Positions 16,321 to 24,633 of a stretch of DNA of 64,000 bases are shown one piece after another. How positions within the stretch are numbered: position 1 is the first letter of the stretch; each line of letters begins with the position of its first letter. The stretch spans positions 24,351 to 88,350 of the forward strand of contig SVMT01000009.1 of the NCBI GenBank assembly GCA_015067305.1, read 5' to 3'. The notes beneath the pieces are model-generated. The model searched no databases. It was not told the DNA's origin and saw only the letters and a list, made by a program, of their open reading frames with translations. The DNA comes from Oscillospiraceae bacterium (GTDB lineage: Bacteria > Bacillota > Clostridia > Oscillospirales > UBA644). The position numbers and the translations under genes are program-made.

Positions 16321-17337
16321 ATGACTAAAAAAATAGGTACGGGAACTTACAAATTCCAAACTCCTGTGGAAGTTTCGGCTTTTTCATCCATTGTCGGACA
16401 AAAAGAAAAAGAAGGTCCTTTGGGAAAATACTTTCATAAATACTCCAATGACGAATACTTCAAGCAGGATTCCTTTGAAAAAGCTGAGTCATTTATGCAG
16501 AAAGAGGTTTTAAACGATGTTATCCAACAAGAAAAAATATCTCCCCAAGACATTGAATTCATCTTTGCAGGCGATCTCCTCAATCAGTGCGCTGGTTCGA
16601 ACTTTAGCGTTCGTGATACTCCTGTGCAGTTTTTTGGGCTTTACGGAGCTTGCTCAACAATGGCTGAAGGAACGATTCTGGCGGCGATGACTGTTGACGG
16701 GGGCTTTGCAAACAGAGCAATAGCGCTGACAAGTTCTCATTTTTGTTCGGCAGAAAGACAGTTCCGATTCCCACTTGAATACGGAAACCAAAGAACTCCC
16801 ACATCACAGTGGACAGTTACAGGGTCGGGTTGTGTAATGCTTTCAAAGGAAAATGATGCCAATAAACCAAAGATCAAGGACTGCTGCCCGGGAGTAGTCT
16901 GCGACATGGGTATCACGGACATGAACAATATGGGTGCGGCGATGGCACCTGCTGCGGCTCTGACCTTAAAACGGTATCTTGATGACACAAAAACGAAACC
17001 TGAAGATTACGATCTGATCGTAACAGGAGACCTCGGCTCTCAGGGCAAAGAACTTCTACGTATACTGCTGAAAAAAGACGGAATAACATTAGGAAAAGAA
17101 TACGACGACTGCGGAACGATGATATACGACTGCGAAAAACAGGATGTTCATGCAGGAGGTTCGGGCTGCGGTTGTTCGGCATCGGTGCTGACCGGCTACA
17201 TTTTACCGAAAATGATGCAGATGAGATATAAAGAAGTTTTATTCATGACCACAGGCGCGCTGATGAATCCAAACACGTCTCTCCAAGGTGAATCAATACC
17301 GGGAATAGCTCATCTTGTACATTTTTCCATGAATTAA
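16321..17337 (+). CDS. spoVAD: stage V sporulation protein AD
   Basis: 338 aa, usual length. Thiolase-like fold soluble protein that binds dipicolinic acid in spores. Recognisable segments: FAGDLLNQCAGSNFSVRD, GLYGACSTMAEGTILAAM, TGSGCVMLS, YDLIVTGDLGSQGKELL and GGSGCGCSASVLTGYIL. GAGGTAC precedes the ATG, 10 bases after spoVAC. Confidence 0.97.
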   Translation: MTKKIGTGTYKFQTPVEVSAFSSIVGQKEKEGPLGKYFHKYSNDEYFKQDSFEKAESFMQKEVLNDVIQQEKISPQDIEFIFAGDLLNQCAGSNFSVRDTPVQFFGLYGACSTMAEGTILAAMTVDGGFANRAIALTSSHFCSAERQFRFPLEYGNQRTPTSQWTVTGSGCVMLSKENDANKPKIKDCCPGVVCDMGITDMNNMGAAMAPAAALTLKRYLDDTKTKPEDYDLIVTGDLGSQGKELLRILLKKDGITLGKEYDDCGTMIYDCEKQDVHAGGSGCGCSASVLTGYILPKMMQMRYKEVLFMTTGALMNPNTSLQGESIPGIAHLVHFSMN

Positions 17338-17348
17338 GGAGGCGTGAA

Positions 17349-17702
17349 ATGGATTATATCAAAGCCTTTATAATAGGCGGACTTTTCTGCGCTGTCGGGC
17401 AGATATTCATTGACAAAACAAAGCTCACCCCTGCAAAGATCCTTGTCGGATATGTGGTTTCGGGCGTAATACTTTCAGCAGTGGGATTATACAAACCTCT
17501 TGCGGAATTTGCAGGCGCAGGAGCAACTGTTCCGTTGACGGGATTCGGACATACGCTTGCAATGAGCGTAAAGGAAGCGGTCGATCAGCACGGATTATTG
17601 GGCGCATTTACGGGCGGACTATCCGGCACCGCAGGTGGAATCACCGCTGCCATAGTCTTCGGAACAGCAGTTGCCCTGATATTCAGATCTCACAAAAAAT
17701 AG
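17349..17702 (+). CDS. spoVAE: stage V sporulation protein AE (AEb type)
   Basis: 117 aa, almost entirely hydrophobic, with GGLFCAVGQIFIDKTKLTPA and AEFAGAGATVPLTGFGHTLA, which parallel SpoVAC and identify the AEb subunit of the dipicolinate channel. GGAGGCG before ATG. Third and last gene of the operon; a repeat with a strong hairpin follows at once. Confidence 0.95.
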   Translation: MDYIKAFIIGGLFCAVGQIFIDKTKLTPAKILVGYVVSGVILSAVGLYKPLAEFAGAGATVPLTGFGHTLAMSVKEAVDQHGLLGAFTGGLSGTAGGITAAIVFGTAVALIFRSHKK

Positions 17703-17705
17703 AAA

Positions 17706-17836
17706 AGCGGGGCTGGCTCATTTAGCGCAGAACAAAAGCCCACCTTGAAATTTAAGACAATTTTTAACTAAAAAAACACTGTCCATATTTTTAAAATGTT
17801 GAAATCCACCGAAAATTCGGTGGATTTCTTCAATGT
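17706..17836. repeat. one-ended copy of the MITE-like element
   Basis: Reverse-complement copy of the right-hand part of the element at 2782-3003. It starts with the terminal repeat (GCGGGGCTGGCTCATTTAG), keeps the TTTAAGACAA and TATTTTTAAAATG segments, and ends after a 13-bp hairpin at 17801-17813/17816-17828. One stem base pair differs from the other copy by a compensating change (T-A there, C-G here), which supports a conserved structure. The hairpin separates convergent spoVAE and the phosphate transporter and may terminate both. Confidence 0.7.
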
Positions 17837-17840
17837 AATA

Positions 17841-19586
17841 TTACTGATCGTATTTTTGCTTATAAGCGTTGTAATCTTCCTCAAACTGTCCTTCGTGAGA
17901 ATTCTTGACGGCATTGAGATATCGGTGAGTATCAAATACGGAATTCTTCAATCTGATAACTGCAACGGCGATATTGGAACAATGGTCGGAAACTCTTTCA
18001 AGATTTGCGGCTATATCGGTAAACACAAACCCTTGCTCAATGGTACATTCGCCATTTGTAAGCCTTTTGATATGATTCTGTTTTGCAGCATCTTTCATCA
18101 GGTCGATAACCTGCTCAAGAGGTTCTACGTGACGAGACAGTTCTGTGTCATTGGTCTTATATGCCTCAATAGTCAATTCAACTATTTCAACGAGAGCTTT
18201 AATCATTTTTTCAAGCTCTTCTGTGGCAGACTCGGAAAAGATCATTTTCTTTTGATTGATCTCCTCCGCAAGCTCAAGAAGATTAAGGGCATGGTCACCG
18301 ATTCGCTCAAAATCACCGATTGCATGAAGCATTACGGAAACGGAGTTGTTATCGGATTCAGTAAGGTCATGACCTGCAAGTTTTACAAGATATGAACCAA
18401 GACGGTCCTCGTATTTATCAAGAAGTTCTTCGTTTGATCTTACTTTATCAGCAAGCTTGGCATCATATTTTCTGACCAAAGAAACTGCATCAGTAAAAGC
18501 CTCTCGACAGATATCTGCCATGGAAACAGAAACATTGAAGCTCTGCTCAACAGCGAAGGACGGAGAAAGAAGAAATCTTTCGTCCAGCGCAGGGAAATCG
18601 TCCTTTTCAGCTTTGTCTTTGACTGAGATATTTGCGAGTTTTTCAAGCTGCTTTGAAAACGGAAGCAGAACTGCTGTGGATAAAACATTGAAAACAGTAT
18701 GGATAACAGCTATTCCAACAGCATCAAGAGGTTCGTACTTGAACGCAAAATCAATGAAGAGATCAAGACTGTAAAATATGATCAAAAACAGAACCGTACC
18801 AATAATATTAAAATACAAATGGACCATTGCTGCACGTTTTGCATTTTTTGAAGTACCGACACTTGAAATAAGAGCAGTCACACAAGTACCGATATTCTGA
18901 CCGAGAAGTATGGGAACGGCACTGCCTGCGGTTATTGCGCCCGTGGAAGAAAGTGCCTGCAAAATACCGACAGATGCGGAAGAACTTTGGATTACCGCCG
19001 TAAACACAGCACCCGCAAGAACACCGAGAACAGGATTAGAGAACATCAACAGAATTTTCGCAAATTCAGGGCTGTCCTTCAAAGGCTCAACGGCGTCACT
19101 CATAGCGGTCATTCCGTACATCAGTATCGAAAATCCGATAAGAATGGAACCGATATCTTTCTTTTTACCGTTTTTATCCAAAAAGATAAAAATGATACCG
19201 ATAAAAGCCACCAGCGGAGCAAAAGATGTTGGCTTGAAAAGAGCCACGATAGGATCGGAACTGTCAAGTCCAGAAAGGCTGAGGATCCATGATGTCGCTG
19301 TGGTACCTATGTTTGCACCCATGATGATACCGACAGCCTGAGAAAGCTGCATGATTCCGGAGTTTACAAAACCGACGACCATAACAGTAACAGCTGATGA
19401 AGACTGAATGACCGCAGTTACAAATGCACCAAGAAAAACTCCTTTGATTGGATTGTTTGTCATTTTTTCCAATACACGTTCAAGTTTACCGCCTGAAGCT
19501 TTTTCAAGTCCGGAACCCATAAGGTTCATACCGTAAAGGAAAAGAGCAAGTCCTCCAAGCAGAGCAAAAACGGAAAAAATTGTCAT
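17841..19586 (-). CDS. Na/Pi cotransporter family protein with PhoU-like tail
   Basis: 581 aa. Two copies of the QSSSA motif of the NptA/PNaS family (TAVIQSSSAVTVMVVGF near residue 60 and TAVIQSSSASVGILQAL near 195), with about eight membrane helices up to residue ~320. The remainder is a soluble helical PhoU-like domain (from about residue 350). It probably imports phosphate with sodium; related proteins have also been linked to other anions. ATG with AAGGAGGCG upstream and its own promoter. Confidence 0.92.
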   Translation of the reverse strand: MTIFSVFALLGGLALFLYGMNLMGSGLEKASGGKLERVLEKMTNNPIKGVFLGAFVTAVIQSSSAVTVMVVGFVNSGIMQLSQAVGIIMGANIGTTATSWILSLSGLDSSDPIVALFKPTSFAPLVAFIGIIFIFLDKNGKKKDIGSILIGFSILMYGMTAMSDAVEPLKDSPEFAKILLMFSNPVLGVLAGAVFTAVIQSSSASVGILQALSSTGAITAGSAVPILLGQNIGTCVTALISSVGTSKNAKRAAMVHLYFNIIGTVLFLIIFYSLDLFIDFAFKYEPLDAVGIAVIHTVFNVLSTAVLLPFSKQLEKLANISVKDKAEKDDFPALDERFLLSPSFAVEQSFNVSVSMADICREAFTDAVSLVRKYDAKLADKVRSNEELLDKYEDRLGSYLVKLAGHDLTESDNNSVSVMLHAIGDFERIGDHALNLLELAEEINQKKMIFSESATEELEKMIKALVEIVELTIEAYKTNDTELSRHVEPLEQVIDLMKDAAKQNHIKRLTNGECTIEQGFVFTDIAANLERVSDHCSNIAVAVIRLKNSVFDTHRYLNAVKNSHEGQFEEDYNAYKQKYDQ

Positions 19587-19638
19587 TAAAAAACGCCTCC
19601 TTAAATATTTTTTTATGATTCCTAAATTTTCCCATTAT

Positions 19639-19667
19639 ATTATATCAAATAAAAAAATATTTGTCAA
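19639..19667 (-). promoter_or_regulatory. promoter of Na/Pi transporter gene
   Basis: Minus strand TTGACA, 17-bp spacer, TATAAT; about 50 bases before the start. Confidence 0.8.
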
Positions 19668-19774
19668 TACGGTTCACAAAAACATTAAACAAAGAATATT
19701 TTATGTAAAAAGCAGAGATCATATTCATTTAAGCAAAAAAGATAATTTTTGGCTGAAATTTTGCAACTTATGTC

Positions 19775-19803
19775 TTGAAATTTATACGATAATCTGCTAT
19801 AAT
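19775..19803 (+). promoter_or_regulatory. promoter of GH2-glycyl radical operon
   Basis: TTGAAA, 17-bp spacer, TATAAT; 48 bases before the chosen GH2 start. Its position rules out the longer reading frame that opens at 19615. Confidence 0.75.
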
Positions 19804-19851
19804 AAGAAAAAAACAGTTTTTTCATTAAATTATAATTCGGAGGTAAAAACT

Positions 19852-21561
19852 ATGATCCCCAGAAATGAATATCCCAGACCAAGACTCGTCAGAAAGAATT
19901 GGGAATGTCTCAATGGCGAATGGCAGTTTGAATTTGACCACGGTAACAGCGGTAAAAACAGAAGACTTTATGAAGCTGAATCTTTCAGCCACAAGATCAT
20001 TGTACCTTTCGCACCTGAATCAAAGCTTTCAGGCATCGAATACGTTGATTTTATGACATCAGTATGGTACAGAAGAACTTTAAACGTGGACATGAAAGCT
20101 CTCGAAAACAAAAGACTTATTCTTCATTTTGGCGCAGTTGATTATCTTGCGGAAGTATGGATAAACGGAGTGTCCGTCGGAACTCATAAAGGTGGTTTCA
20201 CACCTTTCTCTTTTGATATCACAAAACACGTCCACGACGGCAACAATATCATCACTTTGAAAGCTTACGACGACACAAGAAACGATCTTCAGCCCTCAGG
20301 TAAACAGTGCGATGAATATTACAACTGCGGCTGTTCATACACAAGAACAACGGGTATCTGGCAGACAGTCTGGACTGAGATCGTTGAAGATATTTATGTT
20401 CAGAAGCTGAAACTCACCCCCGATGTTGACAACGGCAAAATATACATTGAAATGTACCTCAATAAAGAAGGTGCTTCTTCCGCAAAAGCAACAGCTTCCA
20501 TTGATGACAGAAAACACTGTACTGAATTCAAAATAACAGGCAGACAGGCAAGAGCTTCCATAGATATTCCCGACGCAAAACTCTGGGACATCGACAAACC
20601 CAACCTTTATGATCTCGCAATCAAACTTGACACGGGCGACGAATTCACAAGCTATTTCGGCATGAGAAAAGTGGAACTTGACGGTTATAAATTCAAAATT
20701 AACGGAAGATCCGTATTCCAGAGACTTGTTCTTGACCAAGGCTTCTACCCCGACGGAATTTACACAGCACCTACAGATGAAGACCTCAAAAAGGACGTTG
20801 AACTTTCAATGGCTGCAGGATTCAACGGTGCGCGTCTCCACATGAAGATATTTGAACCAAGACTTTCCTATTGGGCTGACAAACTCGGCTATCTCCTTTG
20901 GGCTGAATATCCCAACTGGGGACTTGATGTCTCAAGAGCTGAATCTTTGTACGCAATGCTTCCCGAATGGGTCGAAGCTGTGGAAAGAGACTACAACAGC
21001 CCTGCAATCATCGGCTGGTGCCCGTTCAATGAAACTTGGTCAGGCGTAGACAAAGAAGTTTTCAAAACAGTTTACAACGTGACAAAAGCAATAGATATCA
21101 CCAGACCTGTCATTGACGCAAGCGGCGGTGAACACGTCATCACAGATATTTTTGACTACCACGACTACGAACAGAATCCCGAAAAATTCAGAGAAACCTA
21201 CGCAGAATTTGCTGAAAAGGAAATAGATCCTCCCTGCTGGCGTACAGATGAACACAAATATATTCAGGGTCAGCCCTATTTCATCTCCGAATTCGGCGGA
21301 ACATGGTGGAATATCGACATCGACAACACCAATAGCTGGGGCTACGGCAAAACTCCCGAAGATATTGAGGAAGTTTACAAACGTTTTGAAGGTCTCACAG
21401 GTGTACTTCTCGATCATCCCAAAATGTTTGGCTACTGCTACACTCAGCTGACTGACGTTTTCCAGGAAAAGAACGGTATCTTCTCTTTCACAAGAGTCCC
21501 CAAATTCGATCTTGAAAGAATCAGAAAATCACAGCAAAGAGTTGCCGCAATCGAAAAATGA
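19852..21561 (+). CDS. glycoside hydrolase family 2 protein
   Basis: 569 aa from the ATG preceded by CGGAGG with 8-base spacing; an upstream in-frame ATG at 19615 lies before the promoter. The order is a jelly-roll sugar-binding domain, an Ig-like domain and a TIM barrel. The acid/base Glu is in FNETW (Glu394) and the likely nucleophile in YFISEFGG (Glu480), as in GH2 beta-galactosidases and beta-glucuronidases. No signal peptide, so cytoplasmic. The last codon overlaps the next gene's start (ATGA), tying its translation to the radical-enzyme activase. Linkage specificity cannot be read from sequence. Confidence 0.9.
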   Translation: MIPRNEYPRPRLVRKNWECLNGEWQFEFDHGNSGKNRRLYEAESFSHKIIVPFAPESKLSGIEYVDFMTSVWYRRTLNVDMKALENKRLILHFGAVDYLAEVWINGVSVGTHKGGFTPFSFDITKHVHDGNNIITLKAYDDTRNDLQPSGKQCDEYYNCGCSYTRTTGIWQTVWTEIVEDIYVQKLKLTPDVDNGKIYIEMYLNKEGASSAKATASIDDRKHCTEFKITGRQARASIDIPDAKLWDIDKPNLYDLAIKLDTGDEFTSYFGMRKVELDGYKFKINGRSVFQRLVLDQGFYPDGIYTAPTDEDLKKDVELSMAAGFNGARLHMKIFEPRLSYWADKLGYLLWAEYPNWGLDVSRAESLYAMLPEWVEAVERDYNSPAIIGWCPFNETWSGVDKEVFKTVYNVTKAIDITRPVIDASGGEHVITDIFDYHDYEQNPEKFRETYAEFAEKEIDPPCWRTDEHKYIQGQPYFISEFGGTWWNIDIDNTNSWGYGKTPEDIEEVYKRFEGLTGVLLDHPKMFGYCYTQLTDVFQEKNGIFSFTRVPKFDLERIRKSQQRVAAIEK

Positions 21562-22409
21562 TAAAAGGAACTGTTTTTTCAATAGAAGAATTTTCAACTT
21601 TTGACGGCCCGGGAATACGTACAACCGTATTCCTCAAGGGCTGTCCCTTAAAATGTACTTGGTGCCACAATCCTGAGGGACAAAACTTCGAACCGCAAAT
21701 AGTCAAAAGTCCAAACGGTTGTCTCGGATGCGGAAAGTGTTTTGACAAAGGTGAAGAGGTTACGGGAAAACGTAAACTTGTAAAAGAAAGCATTTACGTC
21801 TGTCCCAGAAATCTCGTCCGTGAATGCGGAACCATATACACTCCTGAAGAGTTGTGCAAAAAGCTATTGAAAAATGTGGATATTCTCACAGATAGCGGAG
21901 GCGGAATAACCTTTTCAGGCGGAGAACCTCTTTCCTCTCATGAATTTTTATTAGAATGTTTAAAACTTCTTGAAGGAAAAGCACACAGGACAGTTCAAAC
22001 AAGCGGATTCTGTCCTCCGAACATTTTCAAAGAGATTGCCAAAAATACAGACCTGTTTCTTTTTGATCAAAAGATATTCGATAACGAAACTCACCAAAAA
22101 TACACAGGTCAAAGCAATACAAACATAAAAGAGAATCTTAAATATCTTGCAGATAATAAGAAATCCTTTATAATAAGAATTCCACTTATTCCCACAGTTA
22201 CGGACACAGAAAAAAATATTACAGAAATATGCAGTTATCTCAAAAGTTTAGGAATAAATTACGCAGAACTGTTGCCTTACAACAAAATGGCAGGGGGGAA
22301 ATATCCTCTTGCAGGGAAAAACTACAAACCGAACTTTGATACAGAAAAAGAACCTCAGCCACATGCGGAGATCTTTGAAAAATTCGGTATATCAATTAAA
22401 ATAATGTAA
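21558..22409 (+). CDS. glycyl-radical enzyme activating protein (radical SAM)
   Basis: 283 aa. The radical SAM cluster motif is C29-x3-C33-x2-C36 (GCPLKCTWC), preceded by FDGPGIRTTVFLKG, the signature of PFL-activase-like enzymes. A short cysteine insert follows (C55, C58, C61, C82, C90), room for one extra Fe-S cluster rather than the two found in many class II activases. GGE motif FSGGEPL is present. It generates the glycyl radical on the enzyme encoded 12 bases downstream. Start overlaps the GH2 stop by 4 bases. Confidence 0.94.
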   Translation: MIKGTVFSIEEFSTFDGPGIRTTVFLKGCPLKCTWCHNPEGQNFEPQIVKSPNGCLGCGKCFDKGEEVTGKRKLVKESIYVCPRNLVRECGTIYTPEELCKKLLKNVDILTDSGGGITFSGGEPLSSHEFLLECLKLLEGKAHRTVQTSGFCPPNIFKEIAKNTDLFLFDQKIFDNETHQKYTGQSNTNIKENLKYLADNKKSFIIRIPLIPTVTDTEKNITEICSYLKSLGINYAELLPYNKMAGGKYPLAGKNYKPNFDTEKEPQPHAEIFEKFGISIKIM

Positions 22410-22421
22410 AAGGAATATTTT

Positions 22422-24443
22422 ATGACAGAAAGAATTGAAAAACTACTGAAAACACTCAGAAGTCATGAATACAAAAAGCAAAGAACTACGAAAAAATATT
22501 CATTCGACAACGAACTCAAAGGCTTGAATAAATATATGTGCAGCGTCAAAAGACTATCTTGTATGCTTGAAAACGAAAAGCCTTTGTTCATTGAAAATGA
22601 CAGGATAGGCTTTTACAGATATATTCCCCAAATTCCAACATATTCATTACCTAACGGAAGAACCGTAGAATGGCATGAAGGAAATATCACACCGGACTAC
22701 GACAAAGCAATATCAAACGGATTCAAAAAAATTCTGGAAAATATCAATGAAAGCAAAAATCAGAATCGAACTGAAGAACAGCTCCAATTTCTTGAAGCAC
22801 AGGAATTTGCAATAAATGCAGTTCTTGAATACTGTAAAAAATACCGTGAAGCAGCAAAAGAAAACGGCTTAACGGAACTTTACAACGCTCTTGGAAAAAT
22901 CCCCTACAACGGTGCAGAAACTTTCTATGAAGCACTCGTTTTCTTGAAAATACTCATTTACACCCTCAGATTAAGTGCTATGGCACATATAACCATAGGC
23001 AGATTTGACCGCTACATGGAAAAATATTTTGAAGCTGACCTTAAAAGAGGAGTTTCTGAAGAAGAGCTTTTTGAATATATTGAAGAATTCTTCATATCCA
23101 TAAACTTCGACTCCGATACATATCAGGGCGTGCAACTTGGTGACAACGGTCAAAGTCTGGTTCTCGGAGGCTGCGACCAAAACGGGGAATATAAATTCAC
23201 AAAGCTTTCCCGTATGTGTATGGAAGCTTCTATTGAACTGAACATCATCGACCCGAAAATAAATCTGAGGGTTGACAAAAACACACCTGATGAATTATAT
23301 ATTCTCGGAACAAGATTAACTAAAAGAGGTCTTGGATTCCCCCAATACTGTAATGATGACATTGTAATTCCGGGGCTTGTAAAATTAGGTTACACCCTTG
23401 AAGATTCTCGTGATTACACAGTTGCAGCATGCTGGGAGTTCATAATACCAGGAAAAGGCAGAGATATTCCAAATCAGAAGTCATTCAACGTACCTCTTGT
23501 AATCAGAAATGCCACAATTAATTGGCTTGAAAGATGTAAAACCTTTGACGTATTTCAAGCAAAAGTCATCGAAGAGATACGCAAGGAATGCGACAAGCTT
23601 ATTTCAGAATCAAACAACAGAACAGATCCGCCTGCGCCCTATCAGTCAATTTTTGTAAACGACTGTATAGAAAGAGCTGCCGACAGTACGGAGGGTGGAG
23701 CTATTTACAATAACTACGGTTTCCACGGAAGCGGGATTGCTTGCGGTGCAGATGCTTTATCGGCAATAAAAAAATGTGTTTATGAAGACAAAACAATTTC
23801 CCAATCTGAGCTGCTGAAGGCTCTTGAGACAAACTTTGAAAACAATGAAGAACTCAGATCTAAGCTTCTCGCCTGCCCCAGAATGGGAAATAACGACGAT
23901 TATGCCGATGAATTAGGTAATTTCATAATGCAAGAATACTCTTCTTACCTCAATGGTAAAAAGAATAACAAAGGTGGTATTTTCAGAGCAGGTACAGGTA
24001 CTGCGCAGATGTATATCTGGGATGCGAAGAACACAAAAGCTACAGCCGACGGACGTTACGATTATGAACCTTACGGTGCAAGCTACTCCCCATCTCTCCT
24101 GACAAAACCTGACGGTCCCCTTTCCATAATCAAGTCATTTACCAAATTTGATTTGACAAACATAATTAACGGCGGACCTATGACTTTGGAGATACATGAC
24201 AGCACTTTCAGAAACGAAGACGGTGTTACAAAAGTCGCAATGCTCGTCAAAGCGTTCATCAAAAACGGAGGACATCAGCTGCAGCTGAACTCCATCAACA
24301 GAGACATTCTCATTGATGCAAATCAAAATCCCGAAAAGTACCCGAATCTCATAGTTCGAGTCTGGGGCTGGAGTGGCTACTGGAAAGAACTTGACAACGT
24401 TTACAGAGAACACATACTCAGACGTGTTGAATATTCTATATAA
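22422..24443 (+). CDS. divergent glycyl-radical enzyme of unknown reaction
   Basis: 673 aa, shorter than most PFL-type enzymes (about 750-850). The active-site cysteine is Cys337 in AACWEF, with Glu339 two residues on, the C-x-E arrangement of dehydratase-type members. The radical loop near the C-terminus reads VRVWGWSGYW: Gly649, 24 residues from the end, is the expected radical site, but the usual R-V-[CSA]-G-Y is R-V-W-G-W. HQLQLNS and YPNLIVRV flanks are typical. It is activated by the upstream radical SAM protein and co-transcribed with a GH2 glycosidase, so a sugar-derived substrate is plausible. Not a standard PFL, CutC, glycerol dehydratase or HypD by these motifs. Confidence 0.88.
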   Translation: MTERIEKLLKTLRSHEYKKQRTTKKYSFDNELKGLNKYMCSVKRLSCMLENEKPLFIENDRIGFYRYIPQIPTYSLPNGRTVEWHEGNITPDYDKAISNGFKKILENINESKNQNRTEEQLQFLEAQEFAINAVLEYCKKYREAAKENGLTELYNALGKIPYNGAETFYEALVFLKILIYTLRLSAMAHITIGRFDRYMEKYFEADLKRGVSEEELFEYIEEFFISINFDSDTYQGVQLGDNGQSLVLGGCDQNGEYKFTKLSRMCMEASIELNIIDPKINLRVDKNTPDELYILGTRLTKRGLGFPQYCNDDIVIPGLVKLGYTLEDSRDYTVAACWEFIIPGKGRDIPNQKSFNVPLVIRNATINWLERCKTFDVFQAKVIEEIRKECDKLISESNNRTDPPAPYQSIFVNDCIERAADSTEGGAIYNNYGFHGSGIACGADALSAIKKCVYEDKTISQSELLKALETNFENNEELRSKLLACPRMGNNDDYADELGNFIMQEYSSYLNGKKNNKGGIFRAGTGTAQMYIWDAKNTKATADGRYDYEPYGASYSPSLLTKPDGPLSIIKSFTKFDLTNIINGGPMTLEIHDSTFRNEDGVTKVAMLVKAFIKNGGHQLQLNSINRDILIDANQNPEKYPNLIVRVWGWSGYWKELDNVYREHILRRVEYSI

Positions 24444-24449
24444 ATTTAT

Positions 24450-24571
24450 GCGGGGAACATTTTTGTAAAATTGTTCCCCGCACCCCTCAAAAAACTTTTA
24501 CCGAGCAAAGCTCAAATAATAAAACCTTAAAAACAATAGCTAACGCAGATACAATAGATTGTTTGCGTTAG
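24450..24571. repeat. composite palindromic repeat (copy B)
   Basis: Hairpin 1 GCGGGGAACA/TGTTCCCCGC (24450-24459/24472-24481) with loop TTTTTGTAAAAT, then ACCCCTCAAAAAACTTTT, a small GAGC/GCTC hairpin, CCTTAAAAACAAT, and hairpin 2 AGCTAACGCA with TGCGTTAG. Same architecture as 15639-15769, and hairpin 1 has the same loop as 58256-58291. Confidence 0.75.
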
Positions 24572-24573
24572 TT

Positions 24574-24611
24574 CGGGGAAAGAACCTTGTTCCTAAAAGG
24601 TTCTTTCCCCG
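24574..24611. terminator. strong 15-16-bp hairpin between convergent genes
   Basis: CGGGGAAAGAACCTT pairs with AAGGTTCTTTCCCCG across a short loop. It separates the radical-enzyme operon from the rubrerythrin fusion. T-run support is weak on both strands, so the terminator role is tentative. Confidence 0.5.
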
Positions 24612-24633
24612 CAAAATACCCACTATAATTCAA

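Noticed and set aside
19615..19851. Upstream extension of the GH2 gene from an ATG at 19615
   Set aside because: It lies before the -35/-10 promoter at 19775-19803, lacks a ribosome site, and the residues do not resemble a GH2 N-terminus; CGGAGG before 19852 fixes the start.
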